IMG/VR virus record: IMGVR_UViG_3300034137_000024
Location: 1-64,000 of that record
DNA: 64,000 bases
Origin: a virus
Direction: 5' to 3' (one strand)
Shown piece by piece: positions 39,568-48,963 of the stretch. Numbering within the stretch: the first letter of the stretch is position 1; each line of letters opens with the position of its first letter. Both the position numbers and the translations under genes were made by a program. The notes under the pieces were generated by a model. It saw only the letters and a program-made list of their open reading frames with translations, was not told the origin of the DNA and made no database searches.

Positions 39568-39575
39568 GTCACGAC
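39568..39575 (-). promoter_or_regulatory. GTCGTGAC box before the fibre genes
   Basis: GTCGTGACAGCAGACTCC, nine bases after the stop of the upstream tail gene. Shares the AGCAG extension with the box at 7557. Confidence 0.65.
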
Positions 39576-39583
39576 GGGAGCGA

Positions 39584-40693
39584 TTAGAGGGCGCCTGTGA
39601 TACCGCCGTGGAAGGTGATCGCGCCGTTTCGGTACCGCTTGGAGTCATAGTGGTAGTCGTACACGATCGAGCCCGACAGCGCATTATCGTCGCTGGGTGC
39701 ATCCAGGGTGTCGGTGAACGCCGACAGGATCGAAGCCAGGACTACGCTGCCATCGGCTGGCTCGTCCAGGGTGTCGGTGAATAGCGGCGCCACGGTAAGA
39801 GTGCTGAATGTATCGGCTGGCTCGTCCAGGGTGTCGGAGATGGTGCCCGCCTGCAGAGACAGCGAGCGCAGGTGCGTCCCCGCCGAGCGGATGGTTTCAA
39901 TGATCGTCGCTATTCGCGCCGCAAACGCAGTGGGGTCGTCCCCACCAAGCAGGTCGTAGCCATACTCAACATCAAACAAGCCGTACTTTGGCACGGCCTT
40001 CGATATGTAGTTGTACGAGCTATCCCGGGTGATTTGAGAGTTATAGAGTGGCGCGACATCGCTGTAGACCGTCACGTCGGTGACATTGGTCGACTGGCCG
40101 GTGTAGAACGTGATCGCCTGCTCAATGGCAATGTTGTTGCAGCGCGGCCGCAGCGTGGTCGCCACAATGCGCGGGCCATAGCTGGAGTCCAGTTCATCAG
40201 TCTGGCGCGCACAGTTGTAATAGGCGCCCAATTCGTCCAGCCACTCATCGTCCGCCGTCGCCAGGCTCATCTGCTCAATCGCCAGGGGAATTTGCGTCGC
40301 GGCCGCCTGCAGTTCGAGTGAATACGCCTCCAGGTAAGCCCAGGTCAGGCTGGAATACGCATAGAGCCGATCGCCCTTGTCGTCGGCCAAGTCACCCGTG
40401 GCATCGATCAGTATCCTGGCAGAAAGCGCTTGGTTCGCCGCGCTGGCACCCTTGAGGATCGAATAACCAGGCGCGGCTGAAATGTAGGCGATCAGTTCAG
40501 CAATCGTGTAATCGGTCAGGTCCAGAGCGAGATCAACGCCCTGGCCTCCGCTAACCGAAGTAGTGAGCACCGCATTACTGACCTCCCAGGTCAGGCCGTC
40601 CCCGTCGTAACCGATCTGCAACGCAAGAAAGCTCTCCGGATCAGGGTCGAACACCCTGTGCAGCAGCCCCAGCAGCTTCTGGGTCAGTTTCAT
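39584..40693 (-). CDS. Baseplate wedge protein, tail protein I-like
   Basis: 369 residues. Following baseplate J in order, it corresponds to gpI / Mu gp48-type proteins. The middle ('LAIEQMSLATADDEWLDELGAYYNCARQ', 'GPRIVATTLRPRCNNIAIEQAITFYTG') fits this role. The C-terminal ~100 residues contain three copies of DTLDEPAD-like repeats (DTLDEPAD twice, DTLDAPSD once), absent from ordinary gpI. Overlaps the J gene by ATGA. Confidence 0.7.
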   Translation of the reverse strand: MKLTQKLLGLLHRVFDPDPESFLALQIGYDGDGLTWEVSNAVLTTSVSGGQGVDLALDLTDYTIAELIAYISAAPGYSILKGASAANQALSARILIDATGDLADDKGDRLYAYSSLTWAYLEAYSLELQAAATQIPLAIEQMSLATADDEWLDELGAYYNCARQTDELDSSYGPRIVATTLRPRCNNIAIEQAITFYTGQSTNVTDVTVYSDVAPLYNSQITRDSSYNYISKAVPKYGLFDVEYGYDLLGGDDPTAFAARIATIIETIRSAGTHLRSLSLQAGTISDTLDEPADTFSTLTVAPLFTDTLDEPADGSVVLASILSAFTDTLDAPSDDNALSGSIVYDYHYDSKRYRNGAITFHGGITGAL

Positions 40694-41808
40694 GAAATGG
40701 TGATCTCCCCGGGCATGAGTTTGACGATTTCGGCGGCAGCAGTATCGGCAGTCGGCGCAGACAGCGTGAAGTTGTAGATGCCCTCAATGGCCATTACCAC
40801 GGCAATAAGCTCGGCATACAGGCAGGAGGCGCCGATATCGAGGGCTTGGATGTAGGCATAGATCGCTGAAGATGCGCTCGCCACCAACGTGGCGTGGTCG
40901 TAGCCGTCCTCTTCAACCAGCACGCCGGTGATGTCCACCGCAGTCTCGGTGGCAGCGTAAACGGTGCAGGGAATGCCCGCAGCCTTGTACCCGGCAACCT
41001 TGGTGCCATCGGTGTCGGTGTATCCGTCCACGATCGTTTGAGCCTGCGCGACCAGTTCAACAGTCGTACTGCCCACTCCATTGTGGATGTAGCAAGTGAC
41101 CATGGCGATTGGGTTGGTCACTGAATCATTGACGTAGGGCTCCACCACCACGGCCACTATGACCTGCTCGGTAATGTTCCCGGCCGAATCCGTCAGGTTG
41201 GCGGTCTTGAGCCCATAGACAATGCCGCTCTTGGTTGAGCGGTTGATCGCGTCGATGTACGCCGCAAAGCGCAGCTTGCGCTCGCTGTCGGTCTCCTCCT
41301 CGGAACCGTTAACGAACGCGGCAGGGTTGGTCGCGCTGGAGAAATTCGAGGGCGACGGCGAAAGGGTAAAGGACTCGCCGGCGGAGATATTGCCCGCGGT
41401 ACCGGTGGTATCGGCCTCCGTCTGCACGTCCACATAGGACGCCCCGGCGGCTACCTTGGTGTTCTCCAGGGAGCTATAGGTGCTCGATAGCCCCGTGCCG
41501 GTAAAAGTGGTACCCGCCTCGATCACTGCGTCAGCCGAAGCCGGTTCAACGATGATCCTGATCAAACCGGTCGCGGATACCGCCTCAATCCGGTCGAAGT
41601 CGAACGAGTTGTAGACCGCGACCGGAATAGCTTCTTTGATACCGACGAACATCTGCTGATAGAGCTCATCGATTTCCATGGCGGGCGCTTCAATCAGCGT
41701 GCGAGCCACGCTGCCCACGGTGTAGTCGCTGATTTTGGTCGTGCTCGCCTTCATCCAGTTGATCATGGAGGCGGTTACGCTTACGAAGTTTTTAAATTGA
41801 AAGGCCAA
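40690..41808 (-). CDS. Baseplate J-like protein
   Basis: 372 residues. 'GTAGNISAGESFTLSPSPSNFSSATNPAAFVNGSEEETDSERKLRFAAYI' in outline is the signature of baseplate J/gp47 proteins (AGxxxN..G..E.E.D...R.R). N-terminal 'IDELYQQMFVGIKEAIPVAVYNSFD' is also typical. It forms baseplate wedges that switch when the tail contracts. Confidence 0.92.
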   Translation of the reverse strand: MAFQFKNFVSVTASMINWMKASTTKISDYTVGSVARTLIEAPAMEIDELYQQMFVGIKEAIPVAVYNSFDFDRIEAVSATGLIRIIVEPASADAVIEAGTTFTGTGLSSTYSSLENTKVAAGASYVDVQTEADTTGTAGNISAGESFTLSPSPSNFSSATNPAAFVNGSEEETDSERKLRFAAYIDAINRSTKSGIVYGLKTANLTDSAGNITEQVIVAVVVEPYVNDSVTNPIAMVTCYIHNGVGSTTVELVAQAQTIVDGYTDTDGTKVAGYKAAGIPCTVYAATETAVDITGVLVEEDGYDHATLVASASSAIYAYIQALDIGASCLYAELIAVVMAIEGIYNFTLSAPTADTAAAEIVKLMPGEITIS

Positions 41809-41811
41809 GGT

Positions 41812-42432
41812 TTAGACCGTCGCTTCAATGGTGACTGAGTCGCCGGAGATCGGCGTTACTTGGGCGACAACCACCAGGGCATCGCCACTGGACCCCACGG
41901 TGATGCTGTCGATGGTCTTGAGTCGGGCTTCCGAAACGAGCGCGTCCTGCACGTCCATCTGTCCGCGTAGCAGGGTGACCGCGTTGTTTTTGGCACCTAC
42001 GCGGCGCTGAATCTTGCAGCCGTAGTCCGGGTGAAACAGGAGTTCCCCCGGGTCGGTCTTGACCAAGTGCCGCAAAGCCTGTTTGAGGTTGTCCCGGCCG
42101 GAAAGCACGGCCAGATCGCCATTGCTGTCGACAGAAAGCCTGCCGCTTACGAGAGAGCAGTCGGTCAACAGGACGTTGGTCGCGCCATCCGTTGCGGGCT
42201 CAGATTCCGCCGTAGAGGACGGGATCTTGATCGGCTGGCCAGCCAGTACGACGCGGTCTCCCGCCAGGTCAGAATCGTCGGTAATGAAGGGTGGTATTAG
42301 GTCGTTGAACCAGACCAGCTTTGCCCAAGAGGCCGCGTCGCCAAGCTCCCGCAGCGCGATCCGTTGCAGGGTGTCGCCCCGGCGGGTATTGGCGTAGCGG
42401 TACCCTGCGTATGTGGTAGCGAAGTCCGTCAT
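41812..42432 (-). CDS. LysM-like / gp25-like baseplate protein
   Basis: 206 residues. Residues ~12-60 ('RYANTRRGDTLQRIALRELGDAASWAKLVWFN') are a LysM-like module. Residues ~90-205 ('DNLKQALRHLVKTDPGELLFHPDYGCKI') are the gp25/W-type baseplate wedge domain (GTxxG...PDYG). Two proteins that are often separate are fused here. Overlaps the next gene by ATGA. Confidence 0.8.
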   Translation of the reverse strand: MTDFATTYAGYRYANTRRGDTLQRIALRELGDAASWAKLVWFNDLIPPFITDDSDLAGDRVVLAGQPIKIPSSTAESEPATDGATNVLLTDCSLVSGRLSVDSNGDLAVLSGRDNLKQALRHLVKTDPGELLFHPDYGCKIQRRVGAKNNAVTLLRGQMDVQDALVSEARLKTIDSITVGSSGDALVVVAQVTPISGDSVTIEATV

Positions 42433-43733
42433 GCGGCCACCGTCAGGCCGTCATTGATCGTGGCCAAGCTGCTGGAAATGGTCGTAGTCGAGAGATCCGA
42501 GGTGACCAGGTCCACGTCGGCCAATGTTGACAGGGCGGCCGAAGCCTCCGGGGTAACAGTGATGCCGGTTGATGCGCTGGCCGTGATGTACTCGAAGGTG
42601 TTGGAGGACGAGGCGGCATAGGCAGAAACTGAAGTACCGCCGTTGGTGCTCGAGCAGTTCGAGGCGCCATACACCGAGTCGTAGTCCTCGTAAGTCGCCG
42701 ATGACACCTTGGCGTTCGCAAGCAGGCAATACAGGTTGGTGTATTCCCGGGCGACGCTGGATAAGGTGGCACTCGCGATATTCGGGATGCTGGCCACGAG
42801 GGACAGCGCGGTGAAGATATTGCAGGCCGCAGCCGTCGCCAGCTTCGCCACGGTAGCCACCGAGCTGATCAGGGCGACGCCGGTAGACACCAAGGTCTTG
42901 ACGGTCGTCAGCAGCTTGGAAGTGGCCGCAACGAACTTCTTGATAGGCGCGATGATCGTGCTATCCACCCACTGGTAGGCGGACACAAGCTTGGACGTGA
43001 TTGCGCTGAGCGACGTCGACAGCGAGTCCAGCCAGGAGCTGGCGGTACTGGTGATGGTGCTGAACCAGCTGGAATTGTCGATCGTGGTCGACGAGGTCAG
43101 CACCGAGCCGGTCAGGTCCTTGGAGAGCATGACGAAGCTAAACCGGTACATCGCCAGCAGCGGGCGACTTTTGCTGCGCTTGAGGTCGAACACACGGGGG
43201 GCAATTTCGCGGCCGTAGTTGTTCAAGCTGTCCAACAGAAACAGCTTCACCTGGGTCGGATCGTCACCCCGAGCGATCGCCGCAGCGCGCTTGGAGTGCC
43301 AGCCGGAGTACACAAGCTGCTTGAAGTTGATCAGGCGCTCGATACCGCCGTTATCGGTCAGACTGGCCCGCCATCCGAGGGTGCCGGACATGCTCCCCTC
43401 TTCAAGGCCCTCACCGAAAGAGTCCACCCAACCGCCGTTTAGGGTTTGGTTGACGGTCAACCGGCTGGGAAAGCCCACGGACAACTCCTCCGGCCGAATC
43501 TGGAGCGTCAACTCCTCGAAGGTTCCGCCGGACTCGTCGTCCAGGACAAAGGTGATGGGGCGAACGTCTGCCTTCTGCGAAACGGCAGAACTCGAAGCAC
43601 TCAAGCCAGCCAGGCTGGCAAGACTGCTGAAGCTGCTGAGGGCGCTACTCAGTCCCGTCGATACGCTGCTGACGGTGCTGGTTACGCTGCTGACGGTGCT
43701 GCTAACGTCGTCGCTAATAGTGCTTAGATCCAT
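42429..43733 (-). CDS. Large baseplate-associated protein
   Basis: 434 residues from the ATG at 43733; an ATG at 43745 also exists but lies inside a GACGCC/GGCGTC hairpin next to the box. Ser/Val-rich N-terminus, then 'ITFVLDDESGGTFEELTLQIRPEELSVG' and 'VNQTLNGGWVDSFGEGLEEGSMSGTLGWR', a domain common in baseplate modules of Pseudomonas and Burkholderia myophages. The long helical and beta C-terminus is unassigned. Confidence 0.65.
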   Translation of the reverse strand: MDLSTISDDVSSTVSSVTSTVSSVSTGLSSALSSFSSLASLAGLSASSSAVSQKADVRPITFVLDDESGGTFEELTLQIRPEELSVGFPSRLTVNQTLNGGWVDSFGEGLEEGSMSGTLGWRASLTDNGGIERLINFKQLVYSGWHSKRAAAIARGDDPTQVKLFLLDSLNNYGREIAPRVFDLKRSKSRPLLAMYRFSFVMLSKDLTGSVLTSSTTIDNSSWFSTITSTASSWLDSLSTSLSAITSKLVSAYQWVDSTIIAPIKKFVAATSKLLTTVKTLVSTGVALISSVATVAKLATAAACNIFTALSLVASIPNIASATLSSVAREYTNLYCLLANAKVSSATYEDYDSVYGASNCSSTNGGTSVSAYAASSSNTFEYITASASTGITVTPEASAALSTLADVDLVTSDLSTTTISSSLATINDGLTVAA

Positions 43734-43748
43734 GACGCCAAGCATGGC

Positions 43749-43756
43749 GTCACGAC
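43749..43756 (-). promoter_or_regulatory. GTCGTGAC box before a baseplate gene
   Basis: GTCGTGACGCCATG runs directly into the first possible ATG. The following bases form GACGCC-ATGCTT-GGCGTC, a hairpin around that ATG. Confidence 0.55.
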
Positions 43757-43778
43757 GCTAGGCCCTCGTTGCCCTGCC

Positions 43779-44555
43779 CTACTCCTGCGCGCTTGGTGGC
43801 GACGCGCCGTTGTTGGAGTGGGTATGAGAGTTATAGATTTCGCGATCAGCAGCCATGCTGCGCACGCTATCGGTCACGTTGCCGCCGGCAGTGATATCAG
43901 TTCCCGCCGTCACGTTCTCACTGAACGCGGCAGTGGGGGTGGTGAACGACATGCCACCCGGAAAACTGAAACTGGCCTTGCCGGAGGCGCTGGTCACTTC
44001 CAGATTGCCCGAGGGGTCAATCTGGAAGGTCAGGGCCGGGGTCCCGGCATTTGCCACCACAAGGCACACGTAAGGCGCCGTGGCGGTGTTGTTGCTGATT
44101 GCCCAGTTGCCATCGAAGTCCTTGCCCGTCAGATCCTCATGCCCAGGCGTAGTACCGAAGCGCAGATAGGTACCGCTTGGGTGGTAGAACTCGGTATTGC
44201 CCTCGCTATCGATCGTTGAATAGACGTCCGAAGCGTGCCGATCAATCCGGCGGTTCTGATCGGCAAAGGTCATCTGGCCGATTTGCGGGAACAGGAACCC
44301 CTGCACGAACGGCTCTCGGCCCATATACCCGATAACCGCATACAACTGGCGACCCGAGGTCTGCGTCATATCCCATTTAGCGTCGTCGGTACCGCGCTTG
44401 GGGATCGACAGGTCAGCAAAGCCGGTATTGGTACTGGCCGACTGCGACAGCACCTGGACTCCCGCCAAACGGGCGCCAGAGCGCAGCAGGGTGACGTCTA
44501 CAGAGTGATCCTGCGGGTGAACAGCCGTCACAATGGCCTTTTCAAAGTCAGCCAT
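43779..44555 (-). CDS. Baseplate spike (gpV-like)
   Basis: 258 residues from the ATG at 44555. N-terminal OB-fold ('FEKAIVTAVHPQDHSVDVTLLRSGARLAGVQVLS'), a beta-helix middle with repeated 'TAGTDITAGGNV' turns, and the tip 'NSHTHSNNG'. HxH at the end is the iron-binding apex of phage spikes. It is the membrane-piercing needle under the hub. Confidence 0.85.
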   Translation of the reverse strand: MADFEKAIVTAVHPQDHSVDVTLLRSGARLAGVQVLSQSASTNTGFADLSIPKRGTDDAKWDMTQTSGRQLYAVIGYMGREPFVQGFLFPQIGQMTFADQNRRIDRHASDVYSTIDSEGNTEFYHPSGTYLRFGTTPGHEDLTGKDFDGNWAISNNTATAPYVCLVVANAGTPALTFQIDPSGNLEVTSASGKASFSFPGGMSFTTPTAAFSENVTAGTDITAGGNVTDSVRSMAADREIYNSHTHSNNGASPPSAQE

Positions 44556-46068
44556 TTGTATCGCTCCCCACGCCAACAAGTTCGTTCAAGTATGGCGAGC
44601 TGACGCCGCCGGTGGACTTGACCCGGTTAGAGAAGCCGAGGCCACGCTCCAAGGTCAGGGTGGTGTAAATCGCCCGGTAGGGCAGGATTTGGTGTGAAAC
44701 CGCAACGACGTAGTAAATCGCGGAGAAGCTCCCACGTTTAATTCTTATGTAGTTGCCGGCGCGGATTTTCTCGTTACCCATGATCCGCAGCGTCCCCGAC
44801 TCCAATAGAGAGTTGTCTTTGTTCTGCGCGACCAGGAACTCACGTCGACCGCGCTGCCATTCATCCAACGCCAGATTGCGCGTGGTGTGGTCAGCCATGG
44901 CCAAGCCTGACTTGGTGTTGCTGATCGTCGCCGCGCCCAGCGTTGAAGGAACCTCCATCAGGCGCATGCCGTAAAGGGTCTTGGCGCTGTTGGCATAGTC
45001 CGACAGGTCGACGCTGGCGCGATCATCGGCCGAATACCCCATCTGACGGGTGAGGCTGTCGGTATTGAGGTTCCAGCCGTCCGGCTGCACCCAGTAATAG
45101 TTAGCGACCCCCTGATCCGAACGCTGGACGTTGAGCGAGATTATGTCGCTGTCTGGGATGTCGATCAGCACCAGGCGCGTCGCATCGACCGCCAGGGTGC
45201 CGGCGTAAGGGGAAAGGGTTACCGTGGGTTCCAGCGGGTTACCATCCAGCCCGAGCGCCGGGTTTTGCCGGTAAATGCAATAGACACCATCGCTGTCCTC
45301 AGTAATGAACAGTTCGTTGAACGCCCCGATATCCATATACGTGCGAAGCAGGTTGTAAACCGAGCCCTCCTGCGACTGAATGCCCGCAATGCCAGTGACA
45401 CCCTCCACCACATTGTCCGTGTTGACGGTCACGCTGGGGAAGCCACAGCCAGAAGGCAGCAGGGTCGCAAGGAATGGGTTAATCAGTTTGTCGAACGCGA
45501 TTTGGACAAACTCCTTGTTGGTGAGCGCATTCGAGTAGCCGGCGCCGAACTTCTCCAGCAGCTTGTAACTGGAAAGGATGTCCTCGCCGATGATGTAGTT
45601 AGGGCCGTAGAAAATCTGGATCATCTGCCAGAGTTTCCCGTAATCCTGACCATTGATAACAACATTGCGCACGGGCGCCCCGTCCGGCCCTACGGTTTCA
45701 TTTCGACTGATTTGAGAGACAAACCCGCGCATGACGATCGGCACCACGGTGGACTGGCCCGCCGTGGCGACGTGGCGGAATCGAATCTCCACCAAATCCA
45801 TCGGCTCGATGACGCCATAGAGAGAGTCCAGCCCGAGGCCGTTGTCATACGGGATATCCGGCACGGTGATGCTGAACCCGCCGGCAGGCTGGCGGATACT
45901 CTTGGTGGTGGTAACGGACGACTTGTCACCAAGCCACGGCGCTAAGTCGATAACCTTAGAGGTGCCCTGGAAGCGCGCCGACGTTGGGGTCGACCCGTCC
46001 GTGGTGGTGCGCTTGATGGTTTTGTAGACGGCTACCTGGTACTGCGGAAGGTGAGCGGAAAAGGCCAT
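44548..46068 (-). CDS. Baseplate hub protein (gpD/gp27-like)
   Basis: 506 residues between tape measure and spike, the place of the hub. 'PAGGFSITVPD', 'DLVEIRFRHVA', 'VVINGQDYGKLWQ' and the C-terminal 'RIMGNEKIRAGNYIRIKRGSFSAIYYVVAVSHQI..YTTLTLERG' give the typical hub beta-barrel pattern. It connects the tube to the spike. The start overlaps the tape-measure stop (TGATG). Confidence 0.8.
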   Translation of the reverse strand: MAFSAHLPQYQVAVYKTIKRTTTDGSTPTSARFQGTSKVIDLAPWLGDKSSVTTTKSIRQPAGGFSITVPDIPYDNGLGLDSLYGVIEPMDLVEIRFRHVATAGQSTVVPIVMRGFVSQISRNETVGPDGAPVRNVVINGQDYGKLWQMIQIFYGPNYIIGEDILSSYKLLEKFGAGYSNALTNKEFVQIAFDKLINPFLATLLPSGCGFPSVTVNTDNVVEGVTGIAGIQSQEGSVYNLLRTYMDIGAFNELFITEDSDGVYCIYRQNPALGLDGNPLEPTVTLSPYAGTLAVDATRLVLIDIPDSDIISLNVQRSDQGVANYYWVQPDGWNLNTDSLTRQMGYSADDRASVDLSDYANSAKTLYGMRLMEVPSTLGAATISNTKSGLAMADHTTRNLALDEWQRGRREFLVAQNKDNSLLESGTLRIMGNEKIRAGNYIRIKRGSFSAIYYVVAVSHQILPYRAIYTTLTLERGLGFSNRVKSTGGVSSPYLNELVGVGSDTNG

Positions 46069-48665
46069 CAGTTCCCCCCACTCACAGCCGGTTTATAGAC
46101 GGTGGTGGTCACCAGCGCGGGATCTGCTATTGGGTTGCCGTTGGCGTCAAACTTCACGTTCACGCTGACATTGTGATCGACGGTCTGAGCGCCGCCACTG
46201 CTGCTGGACGCCGCCGACGCCTCTTGCATTTCTTTCATCCGGCGATGGATCGCGGGCACATAGTCCTGATTTTCCTTGCCCCAGTTCTCCTGATTCCAAC
46301 CACCGTTGTATTCGCGCAGCATCATATCGGTGTTTTTGCCGTGCTTTTCCTTGAGCTCGTCCATCAACTGCTCGTACATATAGAACCCGTCCTCGGTATT
46401 GGTCGGGTCCAGCTGCCGCTCGCTGCGCCGGGATAGCTCGCGTACGTTGGACGGCATGATTTGGAACAGCCCTTTGGCACCGGCTTTGCTCTCGGCGTTG
46501 GAGTTGAAACTGGACTCTTGAGCCATCAGACCGGCAGTGGTGCCAGGCTCAAACCCATAGCGCTTGTCTTCCTCGGCAGCACGGGCAAGTACCGCAGGCG
46601 TGGCGACACCGCTGAGCTGGCCGGGCACGTCCGTGACGTTGCGGCCCTTCTCACCCCGCCATCGCATTTTTTCCGACTCCATGGCTGTGTTGTAATCATC
46701 CTGGGCGGCAGTTACCCGATCCTTGGCGAACTGCTGGTCGTCGGACAGGCCTTGGCCGCTAAGGCGCTGCCACAGCGGGGTGATTTTTTCGTAATCATTT
46801 CGGGCCTCGCTAAGGGCCTTTCCCTCTTTGGAACTGATGCCCTCGACCTTGTCCCAATGGTCCTTGTCGATACGCTTGGCGCTAAGCCCCAGTGGGTCCA
46901 GACCGGCGATTTTGAGAATGCCCGCCTGAATGTCAGAGAGCATTGGCAGGCCGTTGTCAGCCAGCCGCACCATAGCGTTAGCCCCGTCGATCGAGGCCTT
47001 GCGCGCCTCGGAACCCTCGGTTTTCTCTTGGTGCTGGGCCGCCGCCTCGCGAACCTGAGCGTCTTTGTCGGCACTGGACAGGCCGGTGTTGGCCTCGATG
47101 TTCGCCATCCTGGCGATGCCGTCACTGTTCACTGACTTGATATCGATGCCCAGGTGCTGCATTCGCTTGCCGAGCGCGTCGTTTTTGACGGGATCGGAGG
47201 CCAGCCAGGCGGCCGACTGGGTTTTGTTGAGCCCGAAGGTGTTACTGAAGGCGTCGATCTTGAGGTCAGTACGGCCGGCGTAATTTTTCTCCAGTGCCTC
47301 CTGCAGCATGCTGAGGTTGGTTCGGTCGTCGGTCCAGACCGAGCTATGCACCCCACCACCGTCACGGCCATAGAGTCGCGACATTGCCGAGTTGGAGCCG
47401 AAAGCGGACCGGCCCGTGCCGAATGCACCACCCTCCAGCTGTATCGCAGCCTGAATAGGGTTTAGGTCTTCCTGACGCATGAGCACCGAAGACATGAAAT
47501 TCTTACTGGCGGCCGTGGTGCCGCCGGCCCGGATCGAGGCGTCGATGGTGCCGATCATGTTGGCACCGTTGCCAGGCGTCATGCCGGGGAGGTCTAGATT
47601 CTGGAGTCCAGCCAGGCGAGAAAGCCAAGCACTCGCGCCGTTGCCGCTTAGGGACGTGCGTGCGTTGTTTTCCATGTAACGGGATAGGCCACCCAAAACC
47701 TCGCTCATACGGGAGAACTGGCCGGCGCGGGCCACGGATTCGCCGATCGCCAGAGCCAGGCGCTTGCTGTCGTCGGCGCTTTTGGTCACGCCAATGCCGC
47801 GCATCTGCGAGAAGAAATCGACACCGGCAGACGGATCAAGGCCATAGGAACGCGAGAAACCGACCCCTACCCCCACCTCATCACGTAGGCCTGCCGGGTC
47901 CGAGCCATTGGAGCCAGCCTGCCGGGCGTAACGACTGGTGAGCGCCGTCGCCTCGGTGTCGGTCAGGGAAAATTCGTCCGCCAGGTCGCGGGTATTGGCC
48001 TTTAAGTCCGAAAACGAGACGTTCACGTCGCCCAGCTGGCGTTTGAGCGCGTCGACGCTGACGGCAATGTCCTTGGCTTCGCCCAGGCTGCCCAGCAGAC
48101 TGGAGATTGCACCGGTAAACGCACCGATCGCAGCGCCTAAAGGGCCACCGGCTAGGCCCCCCGCCAGCGCGCCGGATGCGACACCACCAGCCAGACCTCC
48201 GACCTGACTGGCTACCCCGCCGGCAATGCCGGCAGCGGCGCCAGAGAATGCCCGCTGGCCCGCTCCGGACGACTTCTTGCGGGTACCGGACGGCTGCGGC
48301 TGCGAGGGCAATACCGTTTCGATCTGATCCGGGCCAAGGTTACCGACCATCGTTTGGGCATGACGCGAGCGCTGGGTGGGGTCAGTCCAGACCTTGTCCC
48401 AATTCACCTTATCGAACGTCAGGCCGTCCTGCCCGGCACTTTCCAGGCTTTTGCGCAGACCGGGCGACAGGCGCACCATGGTCTCGAACTCCTTGCGCAT
48501 CTTCGTGGCGTCGTCCAGCGACATCTTGCTGATCGGCGCAAACTTGATATGCCCAGCCTTCTCGGCGGCTTGCCCGAGGCTGTTAAATGCCGCTTGTACC
48601 TGTTTCAGCTGGTCATTGAGATCCTGCTGATTCAGTTCGGCATTGATCGGGATCTTGATTCCCAT
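46068..48665 (-). CDS. Tape measure protein with transglycosylase domain
   Basis: 865 residues. N-terminal coiled coil ('LNQQDLNDQLKQVQAAFNSLGQAAEK'), Gly/Ala-rich hydrophobic segments (~145-195) that could insert in a membrane, then a long helical body. Residues ~700-815 are an SLT domain: 'GLMAQESSFNSNA' with the catalytic Glu, 'GAKGLFQIMPSN' and 'MLREYNGGW'. It sets tail length and would cut peptidoglycan during DNA entry. It follows the tail chaperone pair, as usual. Confidence 0.93.
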   Translation of the reverse strand: MGIKIPINAELNQQDLNDQLKQVQAAFNSLGQAAEKAGHIKFAPISKMSLDDATKMRKEFETMVRLSPGLRKSLESAGQDGLTFDKVNWDKVWTDPTQRSRHAQTMVGNLGPDQIETVLPSQPQPSGTRKKSSGAGQRAFSGAAAGIAGGVASQVGGLAGGVASGALAGGLAGGPLGAAIGAFTGAISSLLGSLGEAKDIAVSVDALKRQLGDVNVSFSDLKANTRDLADEFSLTDTEATALTSRYARQAGSNGSDPAGLRDEVGVGVGFSRSYGLDPSAGVDFFSQMRGIGVTKSADDSKRLALAIGESVARAGQFSRMSEVLGGLSRYMENNARTSLSGNGASAWLSRLAGLQNLDLPGMTPGNGANMIGTIDASIRAGGTTAASKNFMSSVLMRQEDLNPIQAAIQLEGGAFGTGRSAFGSNSAMSRLYGRDGGGVHSSVWTDDRTNLSMLQEALEKNYAGRTDLKIDAFSNTFGLNKTQSAAWLASDPVKNDALGKRMQHLGIDIKSVNSDGIARMANIEANTGLSSADKDAQVREAAAQHQEKTEGSEARKASIDGANAMVRLADNGLPMLSDIQAGILKIAGLDPLGLSAKRIDKDHWDKVEGISSKEGKALSEARNDYEKITPLWQRLSGQGLSDDQQFAKDRVTAAQDDYNTAMESEKMRWRGEKGRNVTDVPGQLSGVATPAVLARAAEEDKRYGFEPGTTAGLMAQESSFNSNAESKAGAKGLFQIMPSNVRELSRRSERQLDPTNTEDGFYMYEQLMDELKEKHGKNTDMMLREYNGGWNQENWGKENQDYVPAIHRRMKEMQEASAASSSSGGAQTVDHNVSVNVKFDANGNPIADPALVTTTVYKPAVSGGN

Positions 48666-48674
48666 GTGGTCAAC

Positions 48675-48947
48675 CTACTCTATGTCTTCCCAGTCGCCCG
48701 GGTCTGGCGGGAATTCAGGCTCGACGGCGGCAGCCGAAGCGACCTCGGCGGCTCTGGCGGCGGCGCGGGCTTCGATCTCGGCCAGGTAACCGTCTTCGTC
48801 AAAATCCTCGTCCTCGATTTCTTCTGAGGCGGGGTTTTCGAGGTAGTGATAGGCCCAGTACTCGGTCTCGATTTGCGCCATGGTCATGTCGAGAAAACGC
48901 GGGTCAGTCGGGGCCAGCTTGTACTTGTGGCGAAACCAGAAGGTCAT
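48675..48947 (-). CDS. Tail assembly chaperone T part (frameshift product of G-T)
   Basis: 90 residues if started at the ATG at 48947 ('FWFRHKYKLAPTDPRFLDMTMAQIETEYWAYHYL', then an acidic tail). The frame is open upstream through the whole end of the G gene, and the T of a G/GT pair is normally made by frameshifting. From G to T needs +1 (or -2). Candidate sites are AGG-TAA at the G stop and CGCGC just before it, where a -2 slip re-pairs perfectly. The GT protein would span 49308-48675. Confidence 0.75.
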   Translation of the reverse strand: MTFWFRHKYKLAPTDPRFLDMTMAQIETEYWAYHYLENPASEEIEDEDFDEDGYLAEIEARAAARAAEVASAAAVEPEFPPDPGDWEDIE

Positions 48948-48963
48948 GCGGCCCGACAGGTCC

